Below the pieces are notes generated by a model. The model was not told the origin of the DNA. It ran no database searches and was given only the letters and a program-made list of their open reading frames with translations. A stretch of 64,000 nt of DNA from Adhaeribacter terrigena (GTDB lineage Bacteria > Bacteroidota > Bacteroidia > Cytophagales > Hymenobacteraceae), in assembly GCF_016623615.1 (NCBI RefSeq), contig NZ_JAEHFX010000001.1:434001-498000 (forward strand), written 5' to 3'. Position 1 is the stretch's first letter. Each line of letters starts with the position of its first letter. The position numbers and the translations under genes were made by a program. Of this stretch, positions 17,656 through 26,104 are shown one piece after another.

Positions 17656-18764
17656 ATATAACTGTTTTAACAAGTTCGCGCGCAGATTACGGAATTTATT
17701 TACCGCTACTTAAAAAGCTTCAGGCCGATCCGTTCTTCAATCTGAAAATTTTCATTTTTGGTACTCACATGTCTGTTTTTCATGGGCTTACCAAAAACCA
17801 GATAAAAGAAGACGGCTTTGAAATTTCCCGCGAAATAGAGTCGCTGATTTTAGGTGATTCGGCAGAGGCTATTTCTTCTGCAATGGGGCTTACTATGCTC
17901 AAATTTGCTTCGGTCTGGGCGCAGGAGCAAAATGAAGTAGATCTGATTTTCTGCCTCGGCGACCGTTACGAAATGTTCGGAGCGGTCATGGCTTCTGTTC
18001 CATTCAATATTCCGGTAGCGCATATTCATGGAGGGGAAACTACCATTGGAGCTATCGATAATATTTTCCGACATGCTTTAACGCTTGCTTCAAAGCTGCA
18101 CTTTGCCACTACACAACACCACGCAGGCCGGATAAAAGAGCTAACTGGTCAGGAGAATAATATTTACAATGTTGGCTCTTTAAGTTTAGATAATTTAAAC
18201 AATATTGATTTTTATTCAATTGGCGAGTTTAAAACAAAGTTTGGGGTAGATATGTCCATTCCTACTATACTGGTGACTTACCATCCCGAAACAGTAGATC
18301 TTAGGAATAATTTAAACTCCCTGAACGAAGTGATTGCCGCATTAGACACACTTGATGAACAGATCCTAATTACAATGCCGAATGCCGATACCCAGGGAAA
18401 TGAAGTAAGAACCGTATTGTTGCGATTTGCGGCTCGTAAAAAGAATGTGGTAACTGTTGAATCTTTAGGCACTAAAGGCTACTTTTCTGCGATGCATTAC
18501 AGTAAATTTTTGCTAGGTAATAGTTCTAGCGGAATAATTGAAGCAGCTTCTTTCAGAAAATACGTAATTAACATCGGCGACAGGCAGAAAGGCCGGGAAG
18601 CAGGCAGAAATGTAATTCATTGCGCCGCCCAAAAAGATAATATTTTAAATGTAATCAGGCAAATAAATGAATTGCCTGATTACGACGGGTTCAATATTTA
18701 TGGTAGAGGAAACGCTTCTGAGAAGATTGCCAGGATTCTGAAAGAAATTAATCTGCAGAATTAG
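17652..18764 (+). CDS. legG: NDP-sugar hydrolase / 2-epimerase LegG (NeuC family)
   Basis: Member of the hydrolysing UDP-GlcNAc 2-epimerase family, 370 residues, which releases the nucleotide and inverts C2 to give the mannose-configured substrate for LegI. Seen are TSSRADYGIYLPLLKKL at the N-terminus, CLGDRYEMFGAVMAS, HIHGGETTIGAIDNIFRHALT, VTYHPETVD and LLGNSSSGIIEAASF near the end. GT-B fold family; the length is usual. It is the only 2-epimerase in the window, which matters for the diacetamido-uronate route (no separate WbpI-like gene). Confidence 0.9.
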   Translation: MNITVLTSSRADYGIYLPLLKKLQADPFFNLKIFIFGTHMSVFHGLTKNQIKEDGFEISREIESLILGDSAEAISSAMGLTMLKFASVWAQEQNEVDLIFCLGDRYEMFGAVMASVPFNIPVAHIHGGETTIGAIDNIFRHALTLASKLHFATTQHHAGRIKELTGQENNIYNVGSLSLDNLNNIDFYSIGEFKTKFGVDMSIPTILVTYHPETVDLRNNLNSLNEVIAALDTLDEQILITMPNADTQGNEVRTVLLRFAARKKNVVTVESLGTKGYFSAMHYSKFLLGNSSSGIIEAASFRKYVINIGDRQKGREAGRNVIHCAAQKDNILNVIRQINELPDYDGFNIYGRGNASEKIARILKEINLQN

Positions 18765-18826
18765 GGTTTAGTGAGGCAGTTTTCTACCTTAATAAATATT
18801 GGCTTATCAATCAGGAATATTTATAT

Positions 18827-19876
18827 ATGAAGTCTTTAGATAGTAATATTATTAGTAATAATGCATCTGGCCGTGAAGCAATAATACAACTGGACCGGGC
18901 TAAAATAGGGAGCAAGGCTTTATTTATTGTAGATGAGAATGGTAAGTTACTTGGTACATTAACCGATGGCGATATAAGAAGAGGGCTAATTGCCGGGAAA
19001 GATATTGATGCTTCGGTGGAAAATTTTATTAACCGGAATTTCCGCTACCTCTATGAGAGCCAACTTACTCTTTCTGATTTGAATGCTTTAAGGGAAATTA
19101 AGATAGTCTTGGTTCCGGTACTTGACCAAAGTAAAAAATTAATAAAGATACTTGACCTGAACGATCGGAAAGCCATTTTACCGGTAGATGCTATTATCAT
19201 GGCGGGCGGGAGGGGCGAAAGATTGAAGCCGCTTACCGATGCTGTTCCGAAACCAATGCTGAAAGTAGGCGATAAACCTATTATTGAACATAACCTCGAC
19301 CGGTTGATCTATTTTGGCATAGAGAATATTACAATCAGCATTAAATATTTAGGAGAACAGTTAAAGGCCGCATTTGGTAACGGAGAAGAAAAAGGCATTC
19401 ATATCCAGTACATTACCGAAGAGCAGCCTTTAGGCACAATAGGCGCCGTTAGCATGATTGATGGGTTTAAAAATGACCATGTACTAATCATGAATTCGGA
19501 TCTGTTGACCAACATCGATTTCGAAGATTTTTTTCAGACATATCAGGAACAAAACGCAGATATTGCCATAGCTACGGTTCCTTATAAAGTAGATATTCCT
19601 TATGCCGTACTGGAAGTAGAAAATTCCCGGATCAAAGATTTCAAGGAAAAGCCAAGTTATACCTATTATTCTAATGCGGGTATTTACCTGATAAAAAGAG
19701 AGTTCCTTAGGCTGATTCCTAAAGGTGCGCATTATAATGCTACCGACTTGATGGAATTGTTACTGAAGAATGGCCATAACGTTGTTTCTTATCCAATTTT
19801 GGGCTATTGGCTTGATATTGGTAAGCATGAAGACTTCTTAAAAGCCCAGGTCGATATTAAGCATATTCAATTTTAA
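18827..19876 (+). CDS. ptmE: CBS-domain glucosamine-1-phosphate guanylyltransferase, PtmE-like
   Basis: Two CBS repeats (about 8-110, with VDENGKLLGTLTDGDIRR and VPVLDQSKKL) are fused to a nucleotidyltransferase domain (from about 120) with IIMAGGRGERLKPLT and PKPMLKVGDKPI. This fusion is the mark of PtmE, which makes the GDP-linked amino sugar that starts the legionaminic pathway in Campylobacter jejuni. It explains the sugar nucleotide used by LegB here: GDP and not UDP. Length 349. A 62-bp gap separates it from legG. Confidence 0.9.
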   Translation: MKSLDSNIISNNASGREAIIQLDRAKIGSKALFIVDENGKLLGTLTDGDIRRGLIAGKDIDASVENFINRNFRYLYESQLTLSDLNALREIKIVLVPVLDQSKKLIKILDLNDRKAILPVDAIIMAGGRGERLKPLTDAVPKPMLKVGDKPIIEHNLDRLIYFGIENITISIKYLGEQLKAAFGNGEEKGIHIQYITEEQPLGTIGAVSMIDGFKNDHVLIMNSDLLTNIDFEDFFQTYQEQNADIAIATVPYKVDIPYAVLEVENSRIKDFKEKPSYTYYSNAGIYLIKREFLRLIPKGAHYNATDLMELLLKNGHNVVSYPILGYWLDIGKHEDFLKAQVDIKHIQF

Positions 19877-19896
19877 AGCCGTAGTAAAAACTTGAA

Positions 19897-20622
19897 ATGA
19901 AACAGAATAGAAATGTTTTAGCAATTATACCGGCAAGGGGAGGTTCTAAAGGAATTCCTGGGAAAAATCTGCGACTATTGAATGGAAAGCCATTAATTCA
20001 GTATTCCATTGATGCAGCTCTTGAGTCTGAATTAATTAATAAGATTGTAGTTTCTACCGACGACGATAAAATTGCTGAGGCAAGTATAGGTTTAGGGGCA
20101 GAAGTTATCAAGCGCCCAGAATCCCTGGCCGGCGACAAAGCTTTAGTAATAGATGCAATCAGGTATACTATTAAGGAGAGTGAATTGCAGGGCTTTGTAC
20201 CCGATATTATTGTTCTTCTTGAATGTACTTCACCGATCAAAAGTGTTGAAGAAATCGATCTTGCTATCCGGAAATTGATTAACAATGAAGCGGACTCGGT
20301 AGCTACTTTTAAGGAAACAGCCGTATCTCCTAACCGGCTTTGGCGCATTGAAGATGGCAAAGTTGCTCCCTTTATTGAAAGTGCTTCACCCTTCATGCCA
20401 AGACAGGCTCAACCAAAAGGCTATGAATTAACCGGGCAGGTCTATGCTTTTACAACCTATATCTTGAACCAGAACCCGGAGGCCATTTCAATCCTTCTTG
20501 GCAGAGTGTTGCCTATTATTTCGAAAAGTAAGGCTGTAGATATCGATGAAGAGTTAGATCTTTTAATTGCAGAACAAGTTTTAAAATATATTGAGAATGA
20601 AAAGATTACAGGAGCTTTTTAA
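19897..20622 (+). CDS. legF: CMP-legionaminic acid synthetase (NeuA family)
   Basis: Activates the nine-carbon acid with CTP. The 241 residues open with the motif AIIPARGGSKGIPGKNLR, followed by VVSTDDDKIAEAS and LLECTSPIKS and the ELTGQVYAF segment. Pathway context gives legionaminic acid as the likely substrate. The 3' end overlaps the next gene by 26 bp, an unusually long overlap that suggests tight translational coupling. Confidence 0.9.
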   Translation: MKQNRNVLAIIPARGGSKGIPGKNLRLLNGKPLIQYSIDAALESELINKIVVSTDDDKIAEASIGLGAEVIKRPESLAGDKALVIDAIRYTIKESELQGFVPDIIVLLECTSPIKSVEEIDLAIRKLINNEADSVATFKETAVSPNRLWRIEDGKVAPFIESASPFMPRQAQPKGYELTGQVYAFTTYILNQNPEAISILLGRVLPIISKSKAVDIDEELDLLIAEQVLKYIENEKITGAF

Positions 20623-21391
20623 TTTAAAAGGCAAAACTGCATTTGTTACCGGTGGCGCAGGATACCTGGGGAAGGCTATCTGTGAAACTTTGGCCGAGCT
20701 CGGCGCGAACCTGGTTATTGCCTCCCGGGATGAAACTAAATGTAAGGATTATGCCCGAGTAATTACCGAGAATTTCGGCGTAAAAGCTATTGGGATTGGA
20801 ATGGATATTACCAGTATCGATTCCATAAAGGCGGCCTTGAGCCAGATCGAAAATGAATTTGGCAGTATTGATATTCTGGTGAATGATGCCTGGTCCGGCA
20901 ATAAGAATACGTTTGAATCCATTTCTTACGAAGACTGGCAATACGATATTAACGTATGCCTTAACGGGGTTTTTTACACCATTAAAGAAACTACTCCTTA
21001 CCTGATAAAATCAAAAGGCGTAATTCTGAACATTGCCTCTATGTATGGGCATGTATCCCCGGACTACCGCCTGTATGATGGTGCGAAACTGGCTAACCCG
21101 CCAAGCTATGGCGCTGCCAAGGCTGGAGTAATTCAGCTAACCAAATATCTTTCAAGTTTCCTGACTGAGCACTCCATCCGGGTTAATGCTATTAGTCCGG
21201 GTCCGTTCCCTTTCCCGCAAACCGGAGTAGATAACCCGGAGTTCATTCAAAAGCTGAGCGATAAAAATATTGTAGGCCGGGTTGGAACGCCGGATGACCT
21301 GAAAGGTGCTGTGGCATTATTATGCACAGATGCTTCTAAATACATGACCGGACAGAATATTTGCGTTGACGGGGGCTGGGCAGTATGGTAG
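20597..21391 (+). CDS. Short-chain dehydrogenase, PtmA-like, copy 1
   Basis: Classical SDR of 264 residues. The start at ATG 20597 is preferred over an in-frame TTG at 20591. It has VTGGAGYLGKAICETL, NDAWSGNKN, NIASMYGHVSPDYR, catalytic YGAAKAGVIQ (YxxxK) and the C-terminal GQNICVDGGWAVW. The same kind of SDR (PtmA) stands next to ptm/leg genes in Campylobacter flagellar glycan loci. Its substrate is unknown; modification of the nonulosonic acid or its precursor is the natural guess. It is a paralogue of the SDR at 22304. Confidence 0.82.
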   Translation: MKRLQELFNLKGKTAFVTGGAGYLGKAICETLAELGANLVIASRDETKCKDYARVITENFGVKAIGIGMDITSIDSIKAALSQIENEFGSIDILVNDAWSGNKNTFESISYEDWQYDINVCLNGVFYTIKETTPYLIKSKGVILNIASMYGHVSPDYRLYDGAKLANPPSYGAAKAGVIQLTKYLSSFLTEHSIRVNAISPGPFPFPQTGVDNPEFIQKLSDKNIVGRVGTPDDLKGAVALLCTDASKYMTGQNICVDGGWAVW

Positions 21392-22311
21392 AAATCAAAG
21401 TTGGAATTATTGGGTTGAGTAAGGGTAATGGTCACCCTTATTCATTTTCATGTATAATTAATGGTTATAACGATTCTGGTCTAAAAAATTCTGGTTGGGA
21501 TGGTATTTATAGCTACGTTCGGCTGCGCGATGATTCGGATTTCACTTTCCCAGGCGTTAAAGTAACCCACGTCTGGACCCAGGATCCGGAAGAAAGCAAG
21601 AAGATCGCTGCTGCAGCCAATATACCCAATATTGTTTCTGCATACGAAGACTTTATTGGTGAAGTGGATGCCGTAATAATTGCCCGCGATGACTACGGAA
21701 ACCATTATAAAATGGCGCGCCCTTTTCTGGAAGCCGGACTTTTTGTTTTTGTAGATAAACCTCTAAGCATAGATCTGGAAGAACTCAGGTTCTTTAAGCC
21801 ATATTTGGAAAGCGGCCATTTAATGAGCTGCGCGGGCATGCGATATGCCCAGGAACTGGACCCGGTAAGAAACGTAAACGAATGGTTAGGCGAAATAAAG
21901 CTGGTAAGAGGAGCTGTATTGAATGACTTTGAAAAATACGGAGTCCATATGCTGGATGGCATTTTCAGCTGTGTTCCTTTTAAAGTTGACCGGGTTCTGG
22001 CTATCAAATCTAATCACAAAAGTGCGGTTCTTTTTAATTCCGATGATTCCATCATCCAGATCGATGCCTTGGGCGAAGTTGTGAAAACGTTTCAGATAGA
22101 TTTTTTTGGTACCACCGGAAGATTTACTGCTGAACTGAATAATAATTTCAGTGCCTTCCGTCGTACTCTTTTTCATTTTTTCAAAATGATAAGAGAAAGA
22201 AAGCCTTCTATTGATCCGGAGCTGACACTGTCTATTATGAAAACGATCATTGCTTTTAATATTTCATTGAAAGAAAACAGAGAGGTTAAAGTTAGCGAAG
22301 TTCATGTTTAG
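21385..22311 (+). CDS. Gfo/Idh/MocA-family oxidoreductase, PtmF-like position
   Basis: A 308-residue member with a less canonical N-terminus (VGIIGLSKGNGHPYSFS in place of GxGxxG) and the later VDKPLSIDLEEL motif in the place of EKP. It is shorter than the WbpB-like enzyme at 12690. It overlaps the SDR before it by 7 bp and the SDR after it by 8 bp, so the three are made together. A Gfo/Idh-type protein occupies a comparable place in Campylobacter ptm clusters, from memory. Substrate not determined. Confidence 0.75.
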   Translation: MVEIKVGIIGLSKGNGHPYSFSCIINGYNDSGLKNSGWDGIYSYVRLRDDSDFTFPGVKVTHVWTQDPEESKKIAAAANIPNIVSAYEDFIGEVDAVIIARDDYGNHYKMARPFLEAGLFVFVDKPLSIDLEELRFFKPYLESGHLMSCAGMRYAQELDPVRNVNEWLGEIKLVRGAVLNDFEKYGVHMLDGIFSCVPFKVDRVLAIKSNHKSAVLFNSDDSIIQIDALGEVVKTFQIDFFGTTGRFTAELNNNFSAFRRTLFHFFKMIRERKPSIDPELTLSIMKTIIAFNISLKENREVKVSEVHV

Positions 22312-23044
22312 TTTAAAAGATAAAGTAATCATTGTAACGGGTGGGAGCGGGCTTTTAGGTTCTCTTTTCCGGAAAACCATTGAACAGGCTGGTGGTATTG
22401 CAATCAATGCCGACGTGAATGCTTCCAAAGACTTAGATCAGAAAGAATACTATTGTAACATCACTGAAGCCGGTTCTATTGAGGAGCTTTTTGAAGCGAT
22501 CGTCCATAAATATGGCAGAGTAGATGGCTTGGTAAATAACGCTTATCCTAGAACTAAAGACTGGGGGGTGAAATTTGAAAAAATTCCGGCCGAATCCTGG
22601 AAGCAAAACGTAGATATGCACCTGAACGGTTACTTTTTATGCTGTCAGGTAGCAACTAAGTTCATGGAAAAACAAGGTTTTGGAGCAATTGTTAATATTG
22701 CATCTATTTACGGCATTGTTGGTCCGGATTTTACGATCTATGATGGCACTGAAATGACAACGCCGGCTGCCTATTCTGCAATTAAAGGGGCAATAGTTAA
22801 CTTCAGCCGCTATCTGGCTTCATATTATGGACCAAATGGCATCCGGGTAAATTGTCTTTCTCCGGGTGGTATCTTCGATAACCAGCCTGAAAGTTTTGTG
22901 AGAAATTATTCAGCCAAAGTACCTTTAAGACGCTTAGGAAAGCCCGAAGATATTGCTCCGGCGCTGGTTTTTCTGTTAACGGATGAAGCCGCCTATATTA
23001 CCGGGCATAACCTGATAGTGGACGGAGGCTGGACAGCAATTTAA
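22304..23044 (+). CDS. Short-chain dehydrogenase, PtmA-like, copy 2
   Basis: Classical SDR of 246 residues: VTGGSGLLGSLFRKTIE, VNNAYPRTKDWG, NIASIYGIVGPDFTIYDGT, catalytic YSAIKGAIVNFSRYL and GHNLIVDGGWTAI. The NIAS..YG..xPD...YDG block and the following residues are shared with the SDR at 20597, showing a paralogous pair that brackets the Gfo/Idh gene. It ends the tightly packed legionaminic unit; the next gene is the flippase after an 89-bp gap. Confidence 0.82.
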   Translation: MFSLKDKVIIVTGGSGLLGSLFRKTIEQAGGIAINADVNASKDLDQKEYYCNITEAGSIEELFEAIVHKYGRVDGLVNNAYPRTKDWGVKFEKIPAESWKQNVDMHLNGYFLCCQVATKFMEKQGFGAIVNIASIYGIVGPDFTIYDGTEMTTPAAYSAIKGAIVNFSRYLASYYGPNGIRVNCLSPGGIFDNQPESFVRNYSAKVPLRRLGKPEDIAPALVFLLTDEAAYITGHNLIVDGGWTAI

Positions 23045-23133
23045 TTTATATATTATTTCTTTAATTCAATATAATCCTGTGTTGGAAAATGCTGTTAATA
23101 ATTGCTCTAGCAAAAGGATGAGAAGTTTTTAAA

Positions 23134-24564
23134 ATGTTAAAAAAAATTTTTTTTCATTCTGCACTTTATGCACTTCCCTCAATAAGCTTGCAGATAGTAT
23201 CATTATTGATGCTGCCATTTATTACTCCTCATCTCTCCGCTTCAGACTATGGTATTTATGGAGTTATATTAGCTTACATATCTTTTATTGGCCCTCTACG
23301 GGATTTGGGGTTCAATATTTCATTTGTTAATTCGTATTTTAAGCATCCAAAGAGGTGGCCACTTATCTGGCGGGCGTTATATGGTCATTTAATATTATGG
23401 AGTATTTTGTTTTCCCTGATTTACATTACTTTAATATTAATAGCTGTTCCTAAAAGTGAGTTTCAAAATATTTATGAAATTTTAGTTTTAACCTTATTAC
23501 CCGGAGTCGTTTTTGATACTGCTAACAATATAGCAAATTATTATTTTAGATTTAGTGAAAGACCAATTATCATCGCAACTGTTGGAATATTTTCAGGAGT
23601 TATAGGGATGATTGTAATGTACTACTGTATTGTGGATCTGAAAATGGGTTACCTTGGATGGTTTTATAGCACATTTGCAACTTCATTAACATTGTTTTTA
23701 ATTTACTTATATCCAGTATTTATAAAAAATAAATTATTTCCTATTGTTAAATACCGTAAAAACTTTATTAAAAAGTATCTAAGGGTATCCCTGCCTATGA
23801 TACCTCATAATTACTCTTCTTATCTCTTAAACTCCTCTGATAGGGTAGTGATGGATTGGTATAAAATAGATTTAAAACAAGTAGGATTATTTAATATTGC
23901 ATACAGATTTGGCGGTGCTTTTGAAATGATTGGTGAGGCAGCTGGAATGGCAATTGGTCCCCAGTATGTTAAGCTGTATATTAGTAAGAAGAAAAGTGAT
24001 TTACAGCTTGCAAGACAGCTTACATTTATTTTAATGGCGCTTTTTCTAACTGCTGGGTTTAATGGGGCAATTTGGCTGAAAGAAGTTTTCCAGATATTAA
24101 TTAAGAATAAAGACTTGGCTTCCGCATACGGTATTGGTACTATAATTCTTATGGGGTATTGTTATAGGCCAATGTATTGGGCCGCAATCAATAAATTAAG
24201 CACTTTTGAAAAAACCGATGTCATTTGGAGAATTTCTTTTGGGGCAGGCATCATTAATGTTTTGTTGAACCTGATTTTTTTAGGTAGCTATGGTATTATG
24301 GCTGCGGCGATTACTACGTTTATTTCCTTAATGATTATAGGATTTGCTGGCTTTACATTGAAAGAATACCGAGAGATGGATAATTTACCGCATTATCCTA
24401 TTGTTTGGCTTCTGGCAATTATATTTGCTACTTTTCTTAGTTATTATGTTAAAGATATTGCAATTTGGCAGAAGGCTATAATTTCTTGTGCCTCATTGAT
24501 TTTTATTTTTTATTACATAAGGAAAATTTACTTTGAGTTCCACTTAGATTCAAATAATGGATAG
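23134..24564 (+). CDS. wzx: Polysaccharide flippase (Wzx-type, MOP superfamily)
   Basis: An integral membrane protein of 476 residues with about 12-14 hydrophobic segments through the whole length, beginning with FFHSALYALPSISLQIVSLL and including the loop SAYGIGTIILMGYCYRPMYW. Pattern and context fit a Wzx-type exporter of lipid-linked oligosaccharide repeat units across the inner membrane. Base composition turns clearly AT-rich here. It overlaps the next gene by 8 bp. Confidence 0.85.
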   Translation: MLKKIFFHSALYALPSISLQIVSLLMLPFITPHLSASDYGIYGVILAYISFIGPLRDLGFNISFVNSYFKHPKRWPLIWRALYGHLILWSILFSLIYITLILIAVPKSEFQNIYEILVLTLLPGVVFDTANNIANYYFRFSERPIIIATVGIFSGVIGMIVMYYCIVDLKMGYLGWFYSTFATSLTLFLIYLYPVFIKNKLFPIVKYRKNFIKKYLRVSLPMIPHNYSSYLLNSSDRVVMDWYKIDLKQVGLFNIAYRFGGAFEMIGEAAGMAIGPQYVKLYISKKKSDLQLARQLTFILMALFLTAGFNGAIWLKEVFQILIKNKDLASAYGIGTIILMGYCYRPMYWAAINKLSTFEKTDVIWRISFGAGIINVLLNLIFLGSYGIMAAAITTFISLMIIGFAGFTLKEYREMDNLPHYPIVWLLAIIFATFLSYYVKDIAIWQKAIISCASLIFIFYYIRKIYFEFHLDSNNG

Positions 24565-26059
24565 AGCACAACTTGGTAAGCTTCTTTATAAATTTGAATC
24601 AGAGAATACGGAAGCCATAGGAAAATTACAAATTAATAAATTTCTAATCTGGTCTATTGCTAAACCTTCAATCTTTTTTTTTCCGTTTGAACAAACGAGT
24701 GAAAGTAATAGTGGCAGTTCAAAATCTAACAATTCAGTTGTTACAAAATTAAAATCCATTTTAGGCTTTTTAATAAACCTATTCTTAGTTTTACTTAAAT
24801 GTATAGGTAGAAAAAAAATAGTTATACTTTTTAATTCTACAATTAATAAAAAAACAAAAAATAATAAAGGAGAGCATTTCAATTTCATCACTGACCCATA
24901 TGTAACCGAGGGTGTTCTACACACTTACTTAAATATAGAATACACTGTCGGAGAAAAAGTACAGGGACCATCGACTGTAAAAACTGACCTGAACATAGAT
25001 GGGCTATTTTCTTTGTCAATTTTACTTAGATTATTCATCTCAAAAAGAAAAATCAAAAGAGATAGTCAAAAGTTAGAAGGCCTCCTTAATGATTTTTTTA
25101 ATAAGTCTAATGTTAAGATTCAAATAGATTGCCAATTCATTGAGCAAATATTGATAAATTTTTATACAGATTATAAATTATGTAAGGCTTTGTTCTCCTT
25201 ATTAAAGCCCAAAATTATAATTTCTTCAGAAAAGATTGGGTCTGGAGTCTTTGGCGCTGCTATTGATTTGAATATTTCAAGCATAGATATTCAGCATGGT
25301 GTTGTGGATCCTTTTGATGGGATGTATCAGTACTCTCCAAATCTTTTACCATATAAACAAAAGATGGTAATCCCTACTGAGATAGGAGTATGGGGGATTC
25401 AATTTAAAAAGTTGATGCTAGAGAAAGGTTTTTGGGAAGAAAAGGAAGTAAGGGTACTAGGAAATCATAGAATAAACTCGTTTAAAGATAATTTTAAACG
25501 CTCAAATGCAGATTCAACTATAATACTATTTCCAACTCAATGGCCCTTTTTTGAGGAGGCTATGGAATTATTAAATAAATTAAAAGTTGAGAGACCTCAC
25601 GTTTTTAACTTAAAAATTAAAATTCATCCAATTGAACCAGACAACTTCGTAAAGCAATATGAGGAATTTGCTGAACAGAATAAAGAATGGGTAAGTATAT
25701 CGTATCCTGCTGAAGATATTTATAAACTGATAGCACACTCTAAAGTCGTTTTAGGCTTTAATTCTACAAGTTTAATTGAGGCAATTAATTTAGGAATTCC
25801 AGCAATTAGCTTAACTACTAGAGGATATAACCAAGGAGTACATTATTATTTAGGAACTAGTAGTTTACTACTTAAGAATTCTATAAAAGTCATCAGTTAT
25901 CAGGCTATAAATGAACTAATACTAACCTTAAATGCTGTTATTAGTGATGCTGATTTTTACCAAAATTGGTTAAATGAACTAAAAAGTTCCAGCTCTGAGT
26001 TATATGCAGAAGGATTTAAAGAGAATGCTGAAAAGCAAATCGCCGATTTATTAAATTGA
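24557..26059 (+). CDS. Candidate GT-B surface-glycan transferase, family uncertain
   Basis: I do not recognise a named family. The 500-residue protein is Lys/Asn-rich and soluble. The C-terminal half looks like a GT-B fold: IDIQHGVVDPFDGMYQYSP (about 245), ILFPTQWPFFEEAMELL, KIHPIEPDNF with His357-Pro358, then LGFNSTSLIEAINLGIPA with Ser403-Thr404. An HP motif followed by an S-S/T motif occurs in bacterial sialyl- and polysialyltransferases and in related capsule enzymes, so a nonulosonic acid transferase is possible. The D/E-D/E-G motif of those families was not seen. Translation is coupled to wzx. It is strongly AT-rich. Confidence 0.5.
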   Translation: MDRAQLGKLLYKFESENTEAIGKLQINKFLIWSIAKPSIFFFPFEQTSESNSGSSKSNNSVVTKLKSILGFLINLFLVLLKCIGRKKIVILFNSTINKKTKNNKGEHFNFITDPYVTEGVLHTYLNIEYTVGEKVQGPSTVKTDLNIDGLFSLSILLRLFISKRKIKRDSQKLEGLLNDFFNKSNVKIQIDCQFIEQILINFYTDYKLCKALFSLLKPKIIISSEKIGSGVFGAAIDLNISSIDIQHGVVDPFDGMYQYSPNLLPYKQKMVIPTEIGVWGIQFKKLMLEKGFWEEKEVRVLGNHRINSFKDNFKRSNADSTIILFPTQWPFFEEAMELLNKLKVERPHVFNLKIKIHPIEPDNFVKQYEEFAEQNKEWVSISYPAEDIYKLIAHSKVVLGFNSTSLIEAINLGIPAISLTTRGYNQGVHYYLGTSSLLLKNSIKVISYQAINELILTLNAVISDADFYQNWLNELKSSSSELYAEGFKENAEKQIADLLN

Positions 26060-26104
26060 TTTTATTTAAATATAATTATTTCTTAATATTCTAAGATTAT
26101 TAAA

